DNA of 36,324 nt. Source: Desulfobulbaceae bacterium (GTDB lineage: Bacteria; Desulfobacterota; Desulfobulbia; Desulfobulbales; Desulfobulbaceae). This document shows, piece after piece, positions 36,010 to 36,324 of the stretch. The stretch spans positions 1 to 36,324 of the forward strand of contig JAMJFO010000035.1 of NCBI GenBank assembly GCA_023544645.1. Direction: 5' to 3'. Within the stretch, counting starts at the first letter, position 1. Each line of letters begins with the position of its first letter. Position numbers and translations under genes: made by a program. A model generated the notes under the pieces. That model was not told the DNA's origin, did not search any database, and saw only the letters and a program-made list of their open reading frames with translations.

Positions 36010-36324
36010 ATGAAAATGACTATTTATTGCCACACACTAAAGCAATCAGAAACTGCTCAGGAATTTTTTGACAGTATTGTCAACAATAACTTCGGCAATG
36101 GATCGAAAAATTTATTTAAAATAAAAATTATAAATAATATCAGTTATTCTTCAATCCGGTCAGGTGACATTATAATACTTTACGCTGATGATACAATAGA
36201 CCTAAACTTCTATATTGATAATTTAGAAATATTAAACAACTACAGAATTATACTTATATTGTCAAAATATAATAAAGAAACTGTAGACAAAGCACACATA
36301 CTCCATCCAAGATACATTGAATTC
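36010..36324 (+). CDS. Unidentified AT-rich gene under a sigma-54 promoter (3' end missing)
   Basis: The frame from ATG 36010 (or ATG 36016) stays open for 105 codons to the window edge. The product starts MKMTIYCHTLKQSETAQEFF and continues with a pattern of hydrophobic strands and helices (DIIILYADD, then RIILILS, then HPRYIEF). That order resembles the second half of a receiver-like alpha/beta fold, but no phospho-acceptor motif is obvious; this is a guess and I do not recognise the family. There is no signal peptide. Base composition is clearly more AT-rich than the rest of the window and many codons are A/T-ending, suggesting a different origin. Ribosome binding is weak (GAG three bases upstream). 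Its expression probably depends on the NtrC-type regulator upstream. Confidence 0.65.
   Translation, partial: MKMTIYCHTLKQSETAQEFFDSIVNNNFGNGSKNLFKIKIINNISYSSIRSGDIIILYADDTIDLNFYIDNLEILNNYRIILILSKYNKETVDKAHILHPRYIEF

Overview
The window reads as a chromosomal segment of a Gram-negative anaerobe, most likely a Desulfobacterota (former Deltaproteobacteria) relative. Support comes from the gene order rplU-rpmA-obgE-proB-proA-nadD, KDO synthesis (kdsB), a rubredoxin, Lol-like envelope genes, several multidomain sensor kinases, and small inverted-repeat elements in many intergenic gaps. The taxonomic guess is inference. No rRNA, tRNA, CRISPR array, transposase or phage gene was seen.

Layout. (1) 1-7.0 kb, minus strand: a housekeeping operon rplU, rpmA, terminator, obgE, proB, proA, nadD. 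It ends in a TTG-started gene that runs off the left edge and fuses an endonuclease Q-like PHP nuclease to a UvrD-type helicase. (2) 7.0-12.6 kb, minus: a five-gene envelope cassette made of a LolA-like periplasmic protein, two FtsX/MacB-type permeases, a LolD-like ATPase and an outer-membrane beta-barrel. Different inverted-repeat elements sit in two of its gaps and upstream of it. (3) 12.96 kb, plus: a small rubredoxin with a shortened first metal-binding knuckle. (4) 13.2-16.8 kb, minus: a BvgS-like hybrid kinase with two periplasmic solute-binding domains. (5) 17.1-21.8 kb, minus: a J-domain protein followed by two half-size ABC exporters whose motifs predict a heterodimer with one degenerate ATP site. 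(6) 22.0-25.0 kb, minus: a membrane hybrid kinase and a lone receiver protein. (7) 25.2-29.3 kb, minus: kdsB, mdh and a very long YvcK/CofD-family protein whose stop codon lies in a repeat element. (8) 29.5-36.3 kb, plus: a five-PAS membrane kinase, a soluble REC-kinase-REC protein and an NtrC-type sigma-54 activator. These are followed by a perfect 13-bp inverted repeat, a sigma-54 (-24/-12) promoter and an AT-rich unidentified gene cut by the right edge.

The strongest candidate for an undescribed system is region 8. It appears to hold the whole route from sensor through phosphorelay and sigma-54 activator to a probable enhancer site, promoter and target gene. Second is the dedicated Lol-like transporter with its own beta-barrel. 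The two kinases with a PAS domain (885 aa and about 1030 aa) share an identical cysteine spacing, C-X10-C-X2-C-P, which suggests a common redox, metal or cofactor-linked input.
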